The notes: generated by a model not told the origin, from the letters alone. A stretch of DNA of 64,000 nt from Sweltsa coloradensis (GCA_024449915.1 JAMZAV010000322.1:186001-250000), one strand, 5' to 3'. Positions 33,741 to 44,643 are shown, counted from the stretch's first letter. Made by a program: numbers and translations.

Positions 33741-36143
33741 ATGGCGAATGCAAATTTCCATCATGGCTTTTACAACGACCGAGATCAAGACATTGCCGAC
33801 TTGACCAATACGACGTCAATAACTAGAATGTCATCGCCTATCAGTCCAGAAAGCTTTAGCCTAAGTCAAAACCCAGGGCCAGAGACTAGAATTCAACCAG
33901 AAAGTTTAGATTTCGACTTTGTAGCATCACAACCAGGTGAGCAACAACCAGTACGCCTAGAACAAAATGTTGAACAAGGACCAACCAGAGACCTACGTTT
34001 TCCACCAAGTCTAGGCTTAACCCAGAATTTTGCAAACCAACTAGCTAGAGATCAGCTTCCTGACCAGACATCATCAGAACCAGCCACCATCACCCACATG
34101 CACCTAATGCAAACCATGATAGAAGATGGAAGGAAAAGGGAAGAGATGCTGATGAATTTGCTATCACAACTCTCCAACAATGCAGCATCAGAGAACTTGA
34201 GTAGACCTACAGAGCATTACTGTATAATGCCAGATCTTGCCAAAGGCATAAATAAATTTAGTGGCACAGGAAGTGGTGCGGAGGCTTGTGAATGGATTCG
34301 ATCATTGGAAGCGATTGCTAAAATCCACCGATGGCCTGAAAGCTTCATATTGGAATCAGCCAAAACACATTTGGTAAGCGCAGCAGGACATTGGTATGCT
34401 CGAATGAGTGCTAATCGCCAACTTGACTCTTGGTCCCATTTCAAAGCCGCCTTCGAGAAGACATTTGGCTCTAGCATAAGTGTTCCAGAACTGTGGAAGA
34501 AGTTACAGAATAGGGTCCAACAAAGACAAGAACCAACTTCACTGTACTTCCAAGAAGTTTCGAGGTACTGCGAGGATCTCAAACTGAGCTTCGGTGACAC
34601 CAAGCGCCAAATTCTGATAGGACTTGCTTCACAGTCGCTGTATTCCCAGTTGATGTCCAGACACCACTTTGACCTCGATGATCTCTTCAAGGACGTCCGA
34701 GAATTTGAAGAAGCAGAAAAGGAGCGTAACCAGAGAGTCCCAAGATTCAACTTCAGCCCACGTGAAGAACGCTCTACACCTCAGCGACAACAGTCGACGT
34801 ATACACAGAAATTTCAACCAGCCAGTTCCTCAGTCACCAGTCCAGATACCGGTAAACCTACTGCTAATCAGTCAATAATCCCTAATGTGAAATCTTTTCA
34901 GTTCCGTACTAAGCCTAACTACCTGAACACTGAAGGAGAACCAATGTGTTTTAATTGTACCAAGTATGGCCACTTAGGTAGGGATTGCCCAGAGCCCAGA
35001 CGTACGTTCTACTGTGTTAAATGTCAACAAAGTGGACATACACAAAAACATTGTACAGTCGCAGTTAATCAGGGACCTCGTGTCAGCAAACCAGTCACTG
35101 ACGCGAACACTCTGATTGTGAATGATAAGGACGGCTGTACTCCAGAAAAATACATAAAGTCAGTCACAATTAATGGCACCTTAGGCCTTACAGGATTTAT
35201 AGACCAGGGCAGTTCTAGTTGTACGATTCAGGCAACTTCTGCCATTCGTACAGGTTTGGCTGTGCAGCCTACTGACAGCGACCTGTTTGGTTTTGGAGAT
35301 ACAAGTACACCCGCGGTTCGACCAATTGGCAAAATTATTGCTGATGTCGAAATCGATGGTGTCATTGGTAGAGATATCAACTTGCTCATTGTACCAGATC
35401 ATGCCCAGACAATGGAGATCCTAGTCGGCAGGACCTGGACTGACCTTCATCATGTTGTCCTCCTTAAGATGGATGACAACTTAACTATCAGCAATCGAAC
35501 CGATTCGCCGTTTTGTGAAATGGAGATTACCCCAGCTGTTCCGTCCATAAAACTTTGCATTCCACAAAATGTAGTTCTTTCTAAACGATCTATGAACTTT
35601 ATCAAGTTGGTTGCGCAGAATGCCAGTTCCGGATTGGCAATCATTGACCGACGTTCGGACAGGACTCCGTCGCTGATTGACATCCAGGATGGATGCGCAA
35701 CCGTTCCAGTCTGCAATCCTAATGGTGTTGATATCAGTTTACCTCAAGGGATGTGCATCGCAAGATGTGAACCGGTTCAAGAAGCGTACCAGTTATCAGT
35801 GACAAATTTCAAACCTCAGAAGACAAAAATCGAAAAATCAGATCTAAGGATAGGCCCAGGATTAACCAGTGAGGACATTGAGCAGTTGCACCAGCTTGTC
35901 AACGAGTTCCGCGACTGTTTCGCATTGTCTCTTGAAGAGTTGGGATGTACCAACCTTACGGAAATGGACATTCAAGAGATTGAAGGAAGTCGTCCAGTTC
36001 ACTGTAAGCCATACAGAACCAACCAGGCTGACAGAGAAGCGATAAGCCAGATAGTCCACGATTGGAAAGAAGCCGGTATTGTCAGTGAAACTCGCTCACC
36101 TTATGCCAGCCCAGTACTGCTTGTTCGCAAAAAAAAATGGTGA
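33741..36143 (+). CDS. Gypsy Gag-protease and start of reverse transcriptase
   Basis: The 800-codon frame starts at a good-context ATG (ACCATGGC). Residues 1-160 are low complexity; about 165-325 match the retrotransposon Gag capsid domain (EWIRSLEAIAKI, HWYARMS, WSHFKAAFEKTF). Two CCHC zinc knuckles lie at Cys403-Cys416 and Cys425-Cys438. An aspartic protease domain follows, with its active site at 488 reading D-Q-G in FIDQGSSSC rather than the usual D-S/T-G, and a flap/second half near LVGRTW (561). From about 730 the reverse transcriptase N-terminus begins (WKEAGIVSETRSPYASPVLL). The frame stops shortly after a run of nine A. It encodes the structural and processing proteins that assemble cytoplasmic virus-like particles. 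Confidence 0.93.
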   Translation: MANANFHHGFYNDRDQDIADLTNTTSITRMSSPISPESFSLSQNPGPETRIQPESLDFDFVASQPGEQQPVRLEQNVEQGPTRDLRFPPSLGLTQNFANQLARDQLPDQTSSEPATITHMHLMQTMIEDGRKREEMLMNLLSQLSNNAASENLSRPTEHYCIMPDLAKGINKFSGTGSGAEACEWIRSLEAIAKIHRWPESFILESAKTHLVSAAGHWYARMSANRQLDSWSHFKAAFEKTFGSSISVPELWKKLQNRVQQRQEPTSLYFQEVSRYCEDLKLSFGDTKRQILIGLASQSLYSQLMSRHHFDLDDLFKDVREFEEAEKERNQRVPRFNFSPREERSTPQRQQSTYTQKFQPASSSVTSPDTGKPTANQSIIPNVKSFQFRTKPNYLNTEGEPMCFNCTKYGHLGRDCPEPRRTFYCVKCQQSGHTQKHCTVAVNQGPRVSKPVTDANTLIVNDKDGCTPEKYIKSVTINGTLGLTGFIDQGSSSCTIQATSAIRTGLAVQPTDSDLFGFGDTSTPAVRPIGKIIADVEIDGVIGRDINLLIVPDHAQTMEILVGRTWTDLHHVVLLKMDDNLTISNRTDSPFCEMEITPAVPSIKLCIPQNVVLSKRSMNFIKLVAQNASSGLAIIDRRSDRTPSLIDIQDGCATVPVCNPNGVDISLPQGMCIARCEPVQEAYQLSVTNFKPQKTKIEKSDLRIGPGLTSEDIEQLHQLVNEFRDCFALSLEELGCTNLTEMDIQEIEGSRPVHCKPYRTNQADREAISQIVHDWKEAGIVSETRSPYASPVLLVRKKKW

Positions 36144-38739
36144 AAACCGTCTAGTAGTGGATTACCGTAAGTTAAATGCACAAACCGTGAAAGACTCGTA
36201 CCCCCTGCCTCTAATTGATTCCCAGCTGGAGAACCTGTCCGGGTGCACAATGTTCACTATTTTGGACCTGGCACACGGATATCTCCAGATTCCGCTGACA
36301 GATGCTGCAAAAGCTAAAACCGCTTTCATTACTCCTGATGAAACTGGTCAGTTTGAACGCATGATTTTTGGTTTGACGAATGGCCCAGCAGAATTCCAGC
36401 GCATGATAAATAATGCACTAGGCCCGCTTCGCAACAAGGTTGCAATGTGTTACCTCGACGATCTGCTCATAGCAGCTCGCAACTTTTGCGAAATGATGAT
36501 GAAGTTAAGACTAGTATTTGAAGCTCTTCGATTCGCGCATTTGACTCTACGCCTAACAAAGTGTGAGTTTGCTCTCAAAACCATTGAATTCTTAGGTTTT
36601 GAAATCAGTGAGGGCAGCGTTCAACCAGGAAGACGCAAGTTGACAGCCATAGCAGATTTTCCTATTCCAGAAGACATACATCAAGTGAAACGATTCCTAG
36701 GATTAACAGGCTACTTCCGGCGTTTCATCAAGCGATACGCATCAATCTCAGAACCATTAACCAGACTTACTTGTAAGAACGAAGTCTTCAAATGGAGTGG
36801 TCCTCAGAAACAAGCATTCGATACCCTTAAAATGAATCTGACCACTGAACCAGTTCTCGCCCTATACAATAGAGATGCCAGAACAGAACTCCACACTGAT
36901 GCAAGCTCAACTGGCTTGGCTGGACTACTTCTTCAGGAAGGTAGTGATGGTCAACTTCATTTGGTGTTCTGTGTCTCTAAAAAGACAACCGAGGTAGAGA
37001 GGAACTACCATTCTTCGAAGTTGGAATTAATGGCGATTGTTTGGTCAGTTGACAGACTTCGGCAGTTCCTATTAGGCATCCCGTTCACTATAATCACCGA
37101 TTGCCAGGCGCTTGTATACCTGAATGCAATGCAAACAAAGAACCCCCAGATCGCCAGATGGAGTCATTTACTCCAAGAGTACGACATACTTGAAATTCGG
37201 CATCGCCCAGGGATCAAGATGGCGCATGTAGATGCATTGAGCCGTGGCCCCGTTGATCCTCCATCAGATACCCTAGAATCAATCACAGAGTCCAGACTGG
37301 GAGTATTTGTCTCCATGACACTGGAAGACCAAGTGTTGATGATTCAGTCTAGTGACCCGACCCTACGAGAGTTAATCAGAATTGTGAAGTTACCTACTGA
37401 TGAGCGATCAACCACTGAGAACATTCGCGCAAGTGCGTTCACACTAGAATCAGGTCGTCTTTGCAAAAAGGTACCCGGAGTAGAACAACCCCTTTTTGTT
37501 ATACCGAACTCGATGAGGAAAGGTATTCTAGTCAAGTTCCATGATCTTATGGGACATTTTGGTTTGGACCGCACCTTGGAGCTTATCCGTAGACACTACT
37601 GGTTTCCTGCTATGCGAAGATATGCGAAGCAACACATTCATCTTTGTGTAGAATGTTTAATTTACAAGAAACCCAGTGGTAAGAAGACAACGTTTCTCCA
37701 TCCTATTCCACCAGGCAAACGTCCCTTTGAAATCGTACACCTTGACCACCTAGGTCCGTTTGTAAAAAGTACGAAAGGCAACCATTACCTCCTCGTGATT
37801 GTAGACAATGCTACAAAATTTGTCCAGCTTTACCCCTCAAAATCGACGAACAGTGCCAGTATAATCAAGGCACTTAATGAAGCTATAATTAAGTATGGAT
37901 TACCAGAGAAGTTAGTTAGTGACCGAGGCACAGGATTTACTTCACAAGCGTTTGAAGAGTTCTGTCGCAACCAAGGTATCCAGCACATACTTAATTCTCC
38001 CAGACATCCTCAGGCAAATGGACAAGTAGAACGAGTGAACCGCACTCTTGTTCCTATGATCTCAATCGCAACACAGGATCCTCGTCAAAATGACTGGGAT
38101 CATTCAATAAAGACCATCGAAAGAAATCTGAACAATACTATAAATAAGTCAACAGGAAGAACTCCGTTTCATGTTCTCCATGGATATGTACCAAGATTTG
38201 TCGACGGTGCTCTCCGAATGGCAACCAACCCAGCTAGTGACATCTGGGACGAACCATCCCAACTTCAACACGAAGCCAGACAAGCCGTCTCAACAAGTCA
38301 AGAGAATTGGAAGAGACAATACAACCAGAAGCGCATAATTGGACCAAGCTACGATGTCGGTGAAGTGGTTTTCATGCAGCGTGCACCCGTACACACTGGT
38401 CATCCCACGAAGACACAACCCAAGTACCGCGGGCCTCTCATCGTCACCGAGCTGCTTCCAAGTGACACTTACAGAGTATCACAACTTTCCGAAGATACGC
38501 CAGGCAGCTACTACACGACCACAGCACATGGCTCACAACTCAAAGGGTGGAAGTGCCCCAATATGGACGTGAACGATTTGAGCTCAATTCACTCTCAATC
38601 AGATGAAGAATTAGCTACTACTGCGGAAGATCTACAGCCCCACATTTCAGACGATTCCACTGCAGACCGAGACTACCAAAGACCTCGACGTTTAGGAGCA
38701 GGCAAACTGCCTGAATATCTAAAAGATTTTGTAGTCTAG
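36130..38739 (+). CDS. Gypsy reverse transcriptase-RNase H-integrase
   Basis: Continues the polyprotein in the next frame after the A9 run. Numbering from the upstream in-frame ATG at 36079: reverse transcriptase with YLDD at 125-128; RNase H with Asp274 (HTDAS), Glu316, Asp341 (ITDCQ) and Asp385; integrase with an HHCC zinc finger (His488, His493, Cys523, Cys526) and a DDE core of Asp556, Asp615 and Glu651 spaced D-35-E; then a GPF/Y-like module (KYRGPLIV). The frame ends at TAG 38737. All catalytic residues are present, so apart from the upstream frameshift the enzyme part looks intact. It has no independent start and would need frameshifting or repair of the upstream frame. Confidence 0.93.
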   Translation, partial: KKNGENRLVVDYRKLNAQTVKDSYPLPLIDSQLENLSGCTMFTILDLAHGYLQIPLTDAAKAKTAFITPDETGQFERMIFGLTNGPAEFQRMINNALGPLRNKVAMCYLDDLLIAARNFCEMMMKLRLVFEALRFAHLTLRLTKCEFALKTIEFLGFEISEGSVQPGRRKLTAIADFPIPEDIHQVKRFLGLTGYFRRFIKRYASISEPLTRLTCKNEVFKWSGPQKQAFDTLKMNLTTEPVLALYNRDARTELHTDASSTGLAGLLLQEGSDGQLHLVFCVSKKTTEVERNYHSSKLELMAIVWSVDRLRQFLLGIPFTIITDCQALVYLNAMQTKNPQIARWSHLLQEYDILEIRHRPGIKMAHVDALSRGPVDPPSDTLESITESRLGVFVSMTLEDQVLMIQSSDPTLRELIRIVKLPTDERSTTENIRASAFTLESGRLCKKVPGVEQPLFVIPNSMRKGILVKFHDLMGHFGLDRTLELIRRHYWFPAMRRYAKQHIHLCVECLIYKKPSGKKTTFLHPIPPGKRPFEIVHLDHLGPFVKSTKGNHYLLVIVDNATKFVQLYPSKSTNSASIIKALNEAIIKYGLPEKLVSDRGTGFTSQAFEEFCRNQGIQHILNSPRHPQANGQVERVNRTLVPMISIATQDPRQNDWDHSIKTIERNLNNTINKSTGRTPFHVLHGYVPRFVDGALRMATNPASDIWDEPSQLQHEARQAVSTSQENWKRQYNQKRIIGPSYDVGEVVFMQRAPVHTGHPTKTQPKYRGPLIVTELLPSDTYRVSQLSEDTPGSYYTTTAHGSQLKGWKCPNMDVNDLSSIHSQSDEELATTAEDLQPHISDDSTADRDYQRPRRLGAGKLPEYLKDFVV

Positions 38740-38803
38740 GCCTCTCTAGCACTCATTAATTTTTACCATGTCTGAGGGCAGACATTTTATCAGGATGCCT
38801 TAA

Positions 38804-39075
38804 TGTTAGAGATCTTTTACCTATGTTGCACTACTGCACATACAGCAAGCTGTGGGTAAGACGCCCTCTAGTGGTTTTGTTATGAACTAGGAGAAGAACA
38901 TTGTTGTGAATGGAAGAAGGGAGTATTATGTTATTATTTGATTGCAAGTTGATGAGAATACAGATTGTCTTTATTTAAACAGTGTTATTAATGTAGTTAG
39001 CTCGTGCCAGACCCTCCAGAACAGATTCCAGCTATTCCAGCTAACATTTAGAAGTAAGATAGATTTCAGCTAACA
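38804..39075 (+). repeat. 3' LTR
   Basis: Matches the 5' LTR, with an extra ATTCCAGCT-like insertion near 39030 and scattered substitutions. The sequence just upstream (TCTGAGGGCAGACATTTTAT) is not a clear polypurine tract. Confidence 0.9.
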
Positions 39076-40034
39076 TGTGTCATATATCATTTTACCACAT
39101 CAGGCTATGCTACGAGAGCAAATAAACAAATGAACCGCGCCATCCGAGTTTTTCGCAAATCCGAGGTGCCCCCGGTCTCATCCAACTCGGATAAGAGAGT
39201 TCTTACTGTATATCGATTCATTTTTTCTCCAGAGCATTGTAGGCCCTACATTTGACATTGAGTGCTTATGGACGTGTCAAGGTCATAATTGTCTCGTGAA
39301 GACTTTTTAAGGCTATTGTAAATACGTATAGTAAAATAATATATTAATTGTAGGTGCTTGTCCTAGTTTGTCAGTTGTATCAGTTCATTGTAATCTTTTC
39401 AACAAGAGACATACTTGAGCCTTCCAATGTTACCTGACTCCTTCCAAATCTGCATTTTCTGTTGCTAGTTTCTCTTGTATGTTGTAGCATTGGCTTAAAC
39501 GCCCGGTCAAAGATTTCATTATTCCCTGTAAGTGAAACAAGCCATTGTTTTCTCTTATAAATAAAACAACAGTTCATCAAATACTGATTTTTAAAAATGC
39601 ATGTAAGTAGGCCTAGGTATTTTACTTTGGACTAGAACAATAATTAGTAATTAATTAATGTTTAATTTTCTTATGCTACTTTTCTTTTTGTTAACCCTTC
39701 TGGCACAATTGAAGCTGAGAAAGAAGTTCTTGTTGATCAACAATTTAAAAAAAGACCAATTGGCAATAGGGAATATGCATCAAGTCCAAATATTGCCGTG
39801 GTTGTAAGAAATGGGTAGAAAACCACTTAAAAAACACCATTAGGAAAGTAAATATTTTAAATTCTATTGAGGAACAAAGTGTGTAGTATATTATTTTCCG
39901 CGCAAACAGCACGTGACGTCAAGATTTGGGTCTAGAGCACGCTAGAGCATTGTTGACCAATGCGCAAAGCTGTTTAATGTCTTTGGATCAATGAATAAAC
40001 TACCGCCATCTATTTTTTTATTTTTTTGTTTATT

Positions 40035-40400
40035 TGGATTAAGGACGCGTCAACCCTTAGGTCAAAATGCACCACTCTAGCCTGGGGGGGGGGGGATGCG
40101 CCCAAGCTGGTCAGAACCAGCCACGAGTAAGGGTAAGAAAAGGGGGGTTCTCACGTCGCGATCGTCATTGTCTTCGTCATCATTCGTGGTGTCATTATCG
40201 TCATCGTCACCGAGGGGTCGTAAGGGAAGGGGGCAAGGTCCCCGACGACGATTGCCAGAGCTCGCCTCTATTTTCGGGGAGTAAAATACTACCCTTCATA
40301 CTAGCTGATATTTACGAGGTGGACTTTTTCTCTTGAATCGCCTTTTACGATTAAAAGAGCCATGCTCTGGGCCAAATCTACCCCGGAGCATGGCTAGATT
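40035..40400 (+). repeat. Repeat D copy inside repeat A copy 2
   Basis: Same order of words as 8961-9345 (GGTCAGAACCAGCCACGAGT, GGGGGGTTCTCACGTCG, CTCTTGAATCGCCTTTTACG). Confidence 0.6.
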
Positions 40401-40654
40401 TCAAGTTAATATCACTGTTTGGCATTACATTATTGTCCGATTAGCAACAATGGATTGACCCATTTGGATAGTAAAAGCCTCACCTCAACACAAAAAACGC
40501 ATGTCAATTAGAGGTCATACTCGGCTTTTATCTTTTATTGTGAGACAGGTAAATAGACAGAAAATAAATACAAAAAGGAGAGGTTCGCTCCCTCAACACC
40601 CACGTATGCAAAGTTAACCAGAACAAAAATTAATTCGATTCGTATTCTACTTAC

Positions 40655-41107
40655 ATCTTTGTTAATAGAACCTGGACGTTTTCTTTGCTCTGGTCTTTTC
40701 GGGGATTCACAAACAATTATCCTCGGAACGTGGTCTTCTAGTCCGCATACTACAACCTTGGGTAATCTGTCGTCGGAATTCGTTTCATGAATTTCGGTTA
40801 TTTCGGGTAGTGAGCTGTCGCCGGTTTGCATCGCTCTTTCTTCGATCATCTGTAGGTGTGCTGGCGTCACCATGCTGCTCTTGTCAAACTCATGCTCCGC
40901 GGAGAGGTCGCTTGGTCTCTGATCCGGCTGAACCGTTTCCTCGAGTAACTTCATGAACGACGGCTGGAACTGCACTTCGCTAAGTCCGGTTAGGCCGACT
41001 AAACGCTGTACCCTCCGGGTGATATCTTTGAATTCTCTTAGTTTATCCATGAGCTGATCTTGTTTCTCCTCCAATACCTTTGCGTCATCGTTGGACAAAC
41101 TCTCTTT
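40655..41107 (-). CDS. Exon of unidentified coiled-coil protein (phase 0/0)
   Basis: The 151-codon exon has acceptor TTGATCTTTTCAG/AAAGAG and donor AAAGAT/GTAAGT. It opens KESLSNDDAKVLEEKQDQLM and DKLREFKDITRRVQRLVGL, a coiled-coil segment, then becomes acidic and Ser/Pro-rich with two related phrases, LPKVVVCGLEDHVPRI and IIVCESPKRPEQRKRPG. The opening faintly recalls an N-terminal ODF2 coiled-coil segment, but heptad proteins share such patterns and I do not rely on it. Phase and strand join it to 46393-46665 upstream. Codon use is GC-rich compared with the flanking introns. Confidence 0.75.
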
Positions 41108-41439
41108 CTGAAAAGATCAATCTATTGAGAGTAAAATATAAATAGCCTACATTGTTATAGGCCTATATCAATAATTGGTAACGCTAGCAAATATATAAAT
41201 ACTTATTACTGTTTTATTATTTATTTGTAAAACATATCAATCAGGCCAAATCATAATCATAATTCATAATACTATTCTATTGTATTTTATAAATTATGCA
41301 AATGGGGCAAGTAGATTGAAGTGATTTACACATGCCAAATTTGGTTGCAAAACCCAAGGTGACCGTAAAAGAAGCAAGAACCGGTGATGGATAATTATGA
41401 TGACATTTTTTAGCGTCCCATCAAGTTTCCTAGGGACTA
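41108..41439. other. Intron, nothing recognised
   Basis: AT-rich. A minus-strand frame at 41294-41491 runs into the TIR element and lacks splice borders. Confidence 0.45.
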
Positions 41440-42091
41440 GACTCAGATTCAGTCTAGTTTGAATGACCTTTTGACACTGTTCGGCAGCCATTTTTTATGT
41501 GAACCACTAGAACAAAATTGGAGGACTAATTGAAATGATACTTTTAAAAAAATTAATGAATTATACACGGTGCATTATTAAATAAAAATACTAAATTATT
41601 GTTTACAAGATTAATTTAATGTAATCTGGACGATCAAATTCATTGAAAGGAATAAATAACAAACAAATGTCAAGTCATTATTCGTTTTCACAGTTGACAA
41701 CAATGGTTTTATTTTATTGACCAATGAGCGATCTTCCCAATACCACTTTCATACAATCAGCTAAAATATTACTAGAGGTCTGTCGTCTGCACAGCACAGA
41801 TAGGCCCTAGCCTACGTCGTCTGCTTTAATCTTGTTTCTGACTAATTTCTTTACTTGGTTGCTCTTCTGAGTTCTGGGCTTGACTAATTATTAATTAATA
41901 ATATTTTAATGTTATGTAGGCCTAGCCTAAGTATTGATTAAATGAGTAGGTCTATCAATTGTCTTATGTTGAAGTAAAGTAGGTATTTGCCACTAAGCCA
42001 TGCACTAATAGGGCCCGCGGGAAAAAAAACAGTCTAGTAAGCCAATTAATTAGGTAGGGCCTAGGTACCTTAACAGTAAAATACGTACAAG

Positions 42092-42904
42092 AGGTATAAG
42101 GGTAATTTGACGGAAATGTTATTTTGCATTAAATTTATGATTTTCCTTTTTTCTAACTGAATATTATTGTGTATTTACTTGGTTTTTGGCCGCGGAAAGT
42201 AGTTTCTGGACTTATTCAATCATTTTTAGTTTGCTTGAATCGGTCGTTTTGGTACTCCTAGTTTAGGTCGTGCGGTCCAACTTTTCAACACTGTTTATTT
42301 CAAAGAAAACAATAAAAAACAACTTCAAATGAGAATAAATGAAGAACTCATTATTAACGATTTGTTTTTACTAGGCCTAATCACTCTGAAAATATACAAA
42401 TAATATAGAATAATCAATAATGAACACAGATTGAACACAAAACACTCGCTCATTTCACTGTCATTTGGTCGCCATGTTTTCTATTTACGGCTAGACCTAC
42501 CAACCTTTTTCACTAAAATACTCCACCTACAAAGCCTTTAACGTCGCTTTTTTAAATAGAAAGGACTTTCACCACAAAAGGACTTGCGTTTAAAATAGCG
42601 ACGTTAAAGGTTTAGAAGTTTTTTTTTACCATAACAGCAAAAACGTGATAATTCTATTTTGGATTTTTTTATTATGTTCTTGTAAGATGTTTTGCAGTGA
42701 GCACAACATCTCAGCAGGTATGTTTAGGCCTAGGCCGCGTCACTCCTCGCTTCGTTTTTTCATTGTTTTTTTTTTTGGAAATTGTCGGTAAAAGTGGGTT
42801 TCTGCGTGTTTATTTTTAAATTTACTTGTGATTTTGCATGGTTTTGAACAACAACAAAAATATTTGGTGCAAAATTAGCCATTCCGTCATACTACCCTTG
42901 TTCC
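42092..42904. mobile_element. 813-bp TIR insertion with 8-bp target duplication
   Basis: Flanked by CGTACAAG on both sides (42084-42091, 42905-42912); the other copy of the host element has a single CGCACAAG there. Ends AGGTATAAGGGTAATTTGAC and, in complement, GGAACAAGGGTAGTATGAC are imperfect inverted repeats. 8-bp duplication fits hAT, P or Merlin groups; no transposase. Confidence 0.75.
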
Positions 42905-43266
42905 CGTACAAGACAACGGTTATAGACCTAAGGCTTTTAGAAAAAATACTTTTAATATTCCTTTTGGGGGGTAGGGCTATAAATACTAGGCCTAGGCCTA
43001 GGCTACACTACCTGGGTTGGGCCGATGCTAGGCTACGCGTAGCCCTAGCTAGGCCTAGTTTCCCCAAATTGAACACATATCACAAGAATTTCCCTGTTTT
43101 ATCAATGTAGGACTAGATCTAGCTAGCCTAGGCTGCATATTGAAGCTAGGCCTAAGATTTTGCCCCCCCTCCCCCCCAACCACCTAAGAGAAATTGCATA
43201 GACTAGGCCTGGCCCTAGGATAGGCTAGAACGAAGTGTATAATAGTATCCTTGCCCTAGGGCCTAG

Positions 43267-44643
43267 TAATCCTGTCAAATAAGAATTTTTGGAGGAAATA
43301 ATTGCGATGTCGCTGAATTTTTGCAGAGACCTTCCTTATATAATACTTATCAACATACTAAAACTCCCCTACAATCGGACTGGAGCTTCGGCCGCCATAT
43401 TGGAAAATGGCGGCCAAAACGTGTTTCTTATCGAATAACTCCAAATTGGTTGAAGATAGACGAAATGTCTCATTGGCAAAAATATCCCCCATTCTATTCC
43501 CTACAAAAAAGGGTCTTCTATAGTTTTGGTAGGGGCAAAGGTTACGTCACAAAATCACGGTTTATATGTTGGAGTACCAGCTAATTTCCTAATTTTCACG
43601 CCCAGCATCAAGCAATGCCCGGTTAATCCGTAAAAAATCGATTTAAATACAAAAGGACTTTTGTACGGGGTTCATGAAAGCTTCCATTAGTATTTTTTTA
43701 AATCAGGTCTGCGAAATCGGATTTTGCATTTACCCGGAATTTGGGTTTTTCCATTGTTGGCATTTCCTCAAAAATGCCATATTTGACTGTCCATTATTAA
43801 GCACTAAATAGCATTGGAAGACAAATTCTTTCTACGCACATTGAAATGACTTTAATAATGATCCTATTACAACCAAAGTTTAAATCCAATATGGCTGCTA
43901 ATTCATTATATCCACAATATGAATACTGTTTTCGTGCTGTTTTTACACTCTTTTTGTTACATAATTCACTTTGATGTTGTGGATATTAGGAATTAGCAGC
44001 CATATTGGATTCAAACTTTGGTTGTAATCGGATCATTATTTAAGTCATTTCAATGTGCGAGAAAGAATTTTTCCTCAAATGCTATATAGTGCTTAATAAT
44101 GGACAGTCAAATATGGTATTTTTTAGGAAATGCCAACAATGGAAAAACCCAAATTTTGGGTACACGAAAAATCCGATTTTGCAGACCTGATTTTTTTAAA
44201 TACTAATGGAAGCTTTGATGAACCCCGTACAAAAGTTCTTTTGTATTTTAATCGATTTATTACGGATTAACAGGGCATTGTTTTATGCTGGGCGTGAAAA
44301 TTAGGAAATTATCTGGTACTCCAATAAGCAACATATAAACCTCGATTTTGTGACGTAACCTTTGTCCCTACCAAAACTATAGAAGACTCCTTTTTGTAGG
44401 TAATGGAATGGGGATTATTTTTGCAATTGAGACATTTTGTCTATCTTCAACCAATTTGGAGTTATTCGATGACAAACACGTTTTGGCCGCCATTTTCCAA
44501 TATGGCGGCCGAAGCTCCAGTCCGATTGTAGGGGAGTATTAGTATGTTCATGAGTATTATATAAGGAAGGTCTCTGCTAAAATTCAGCGACATCGCAATT
44601 TTTTCCTCTAAACGTCAATATAAGATCTTATTTGACAGGATTA
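43267..44643. mobile_element. 1.4-kb palindromic element
   Basis: Two arms of about 650 bp, from TAATCCTGTCAAATAAGA inward, mirror each other around about 43950; inner blocks include CGGCCGCCATATTGGAAAAT and CCGGAATTTGGGTTTTTCC. Flanked by TAG; the empty site (GGGCCTAGTTCAATTT) is seen in reverse orientation near 59448-59463. A partial copy is at 46728-47263. Non-coding. Confidence 0.8.

Larger units (their letters stand above)
33392..39075 (+). mobile_element. Ty3/Gypsy LTR retrotransposon, nearly complete
   Basis: The 5684-bp element has LTRs of 264 and 272 bp, each TGTTAG...CTAACA, and a 4-bp target duplication TGTG confirmed by the empty site in the MITE at 22154-23086. Internal order is gag (with two zinc knuckles), protease, reverse transcriptase, RNase H and integrase, the Ty3/Gypsy order (integrase after RNase H). 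No env-like frame. One frameshift at 36129-36137 splits the polyprotein. LTRs differ by a short insertion and a few substitutions, so insertion is fairly recent. Confidence 0.95.
32597..39208 (+). mobile_element. Pogo/Tigger-like MITE, copy 2, split by a Gypsy element
   Basis: Same ends and order as 22154-23086; here the left end reads CAGAAGAACTCTCTTATCCG, one base shorter. Flanked by TA. The MITE breaks at CCATTACATGTG (33391) and resumes TGTGTCATATATC (39076), with the retrotransposon between. Confidence 0.8.
32021..40451 (+). mobile_element. Repeat A, copy 2, split by nested insertions
   Basis: Homologous to 6666-9381: 32021-32596 matches the first part and 39211-40451 the remainder. The missing join falls at GGATTCATGTA/TGTCGATTT of copy 1, where a TA-flanked MITE sits here. 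It lacks the 939-bp insertion of copy 1. Repeat D lies at 40035-40400. Confidence 0.75.

Noticed and set aside
34217..34817. Minus-strand frames of up to 177 codons within the Gypsy gag region
   Set aside because: They are antisense shadows of the Gag frame and lack any recognisable domain.
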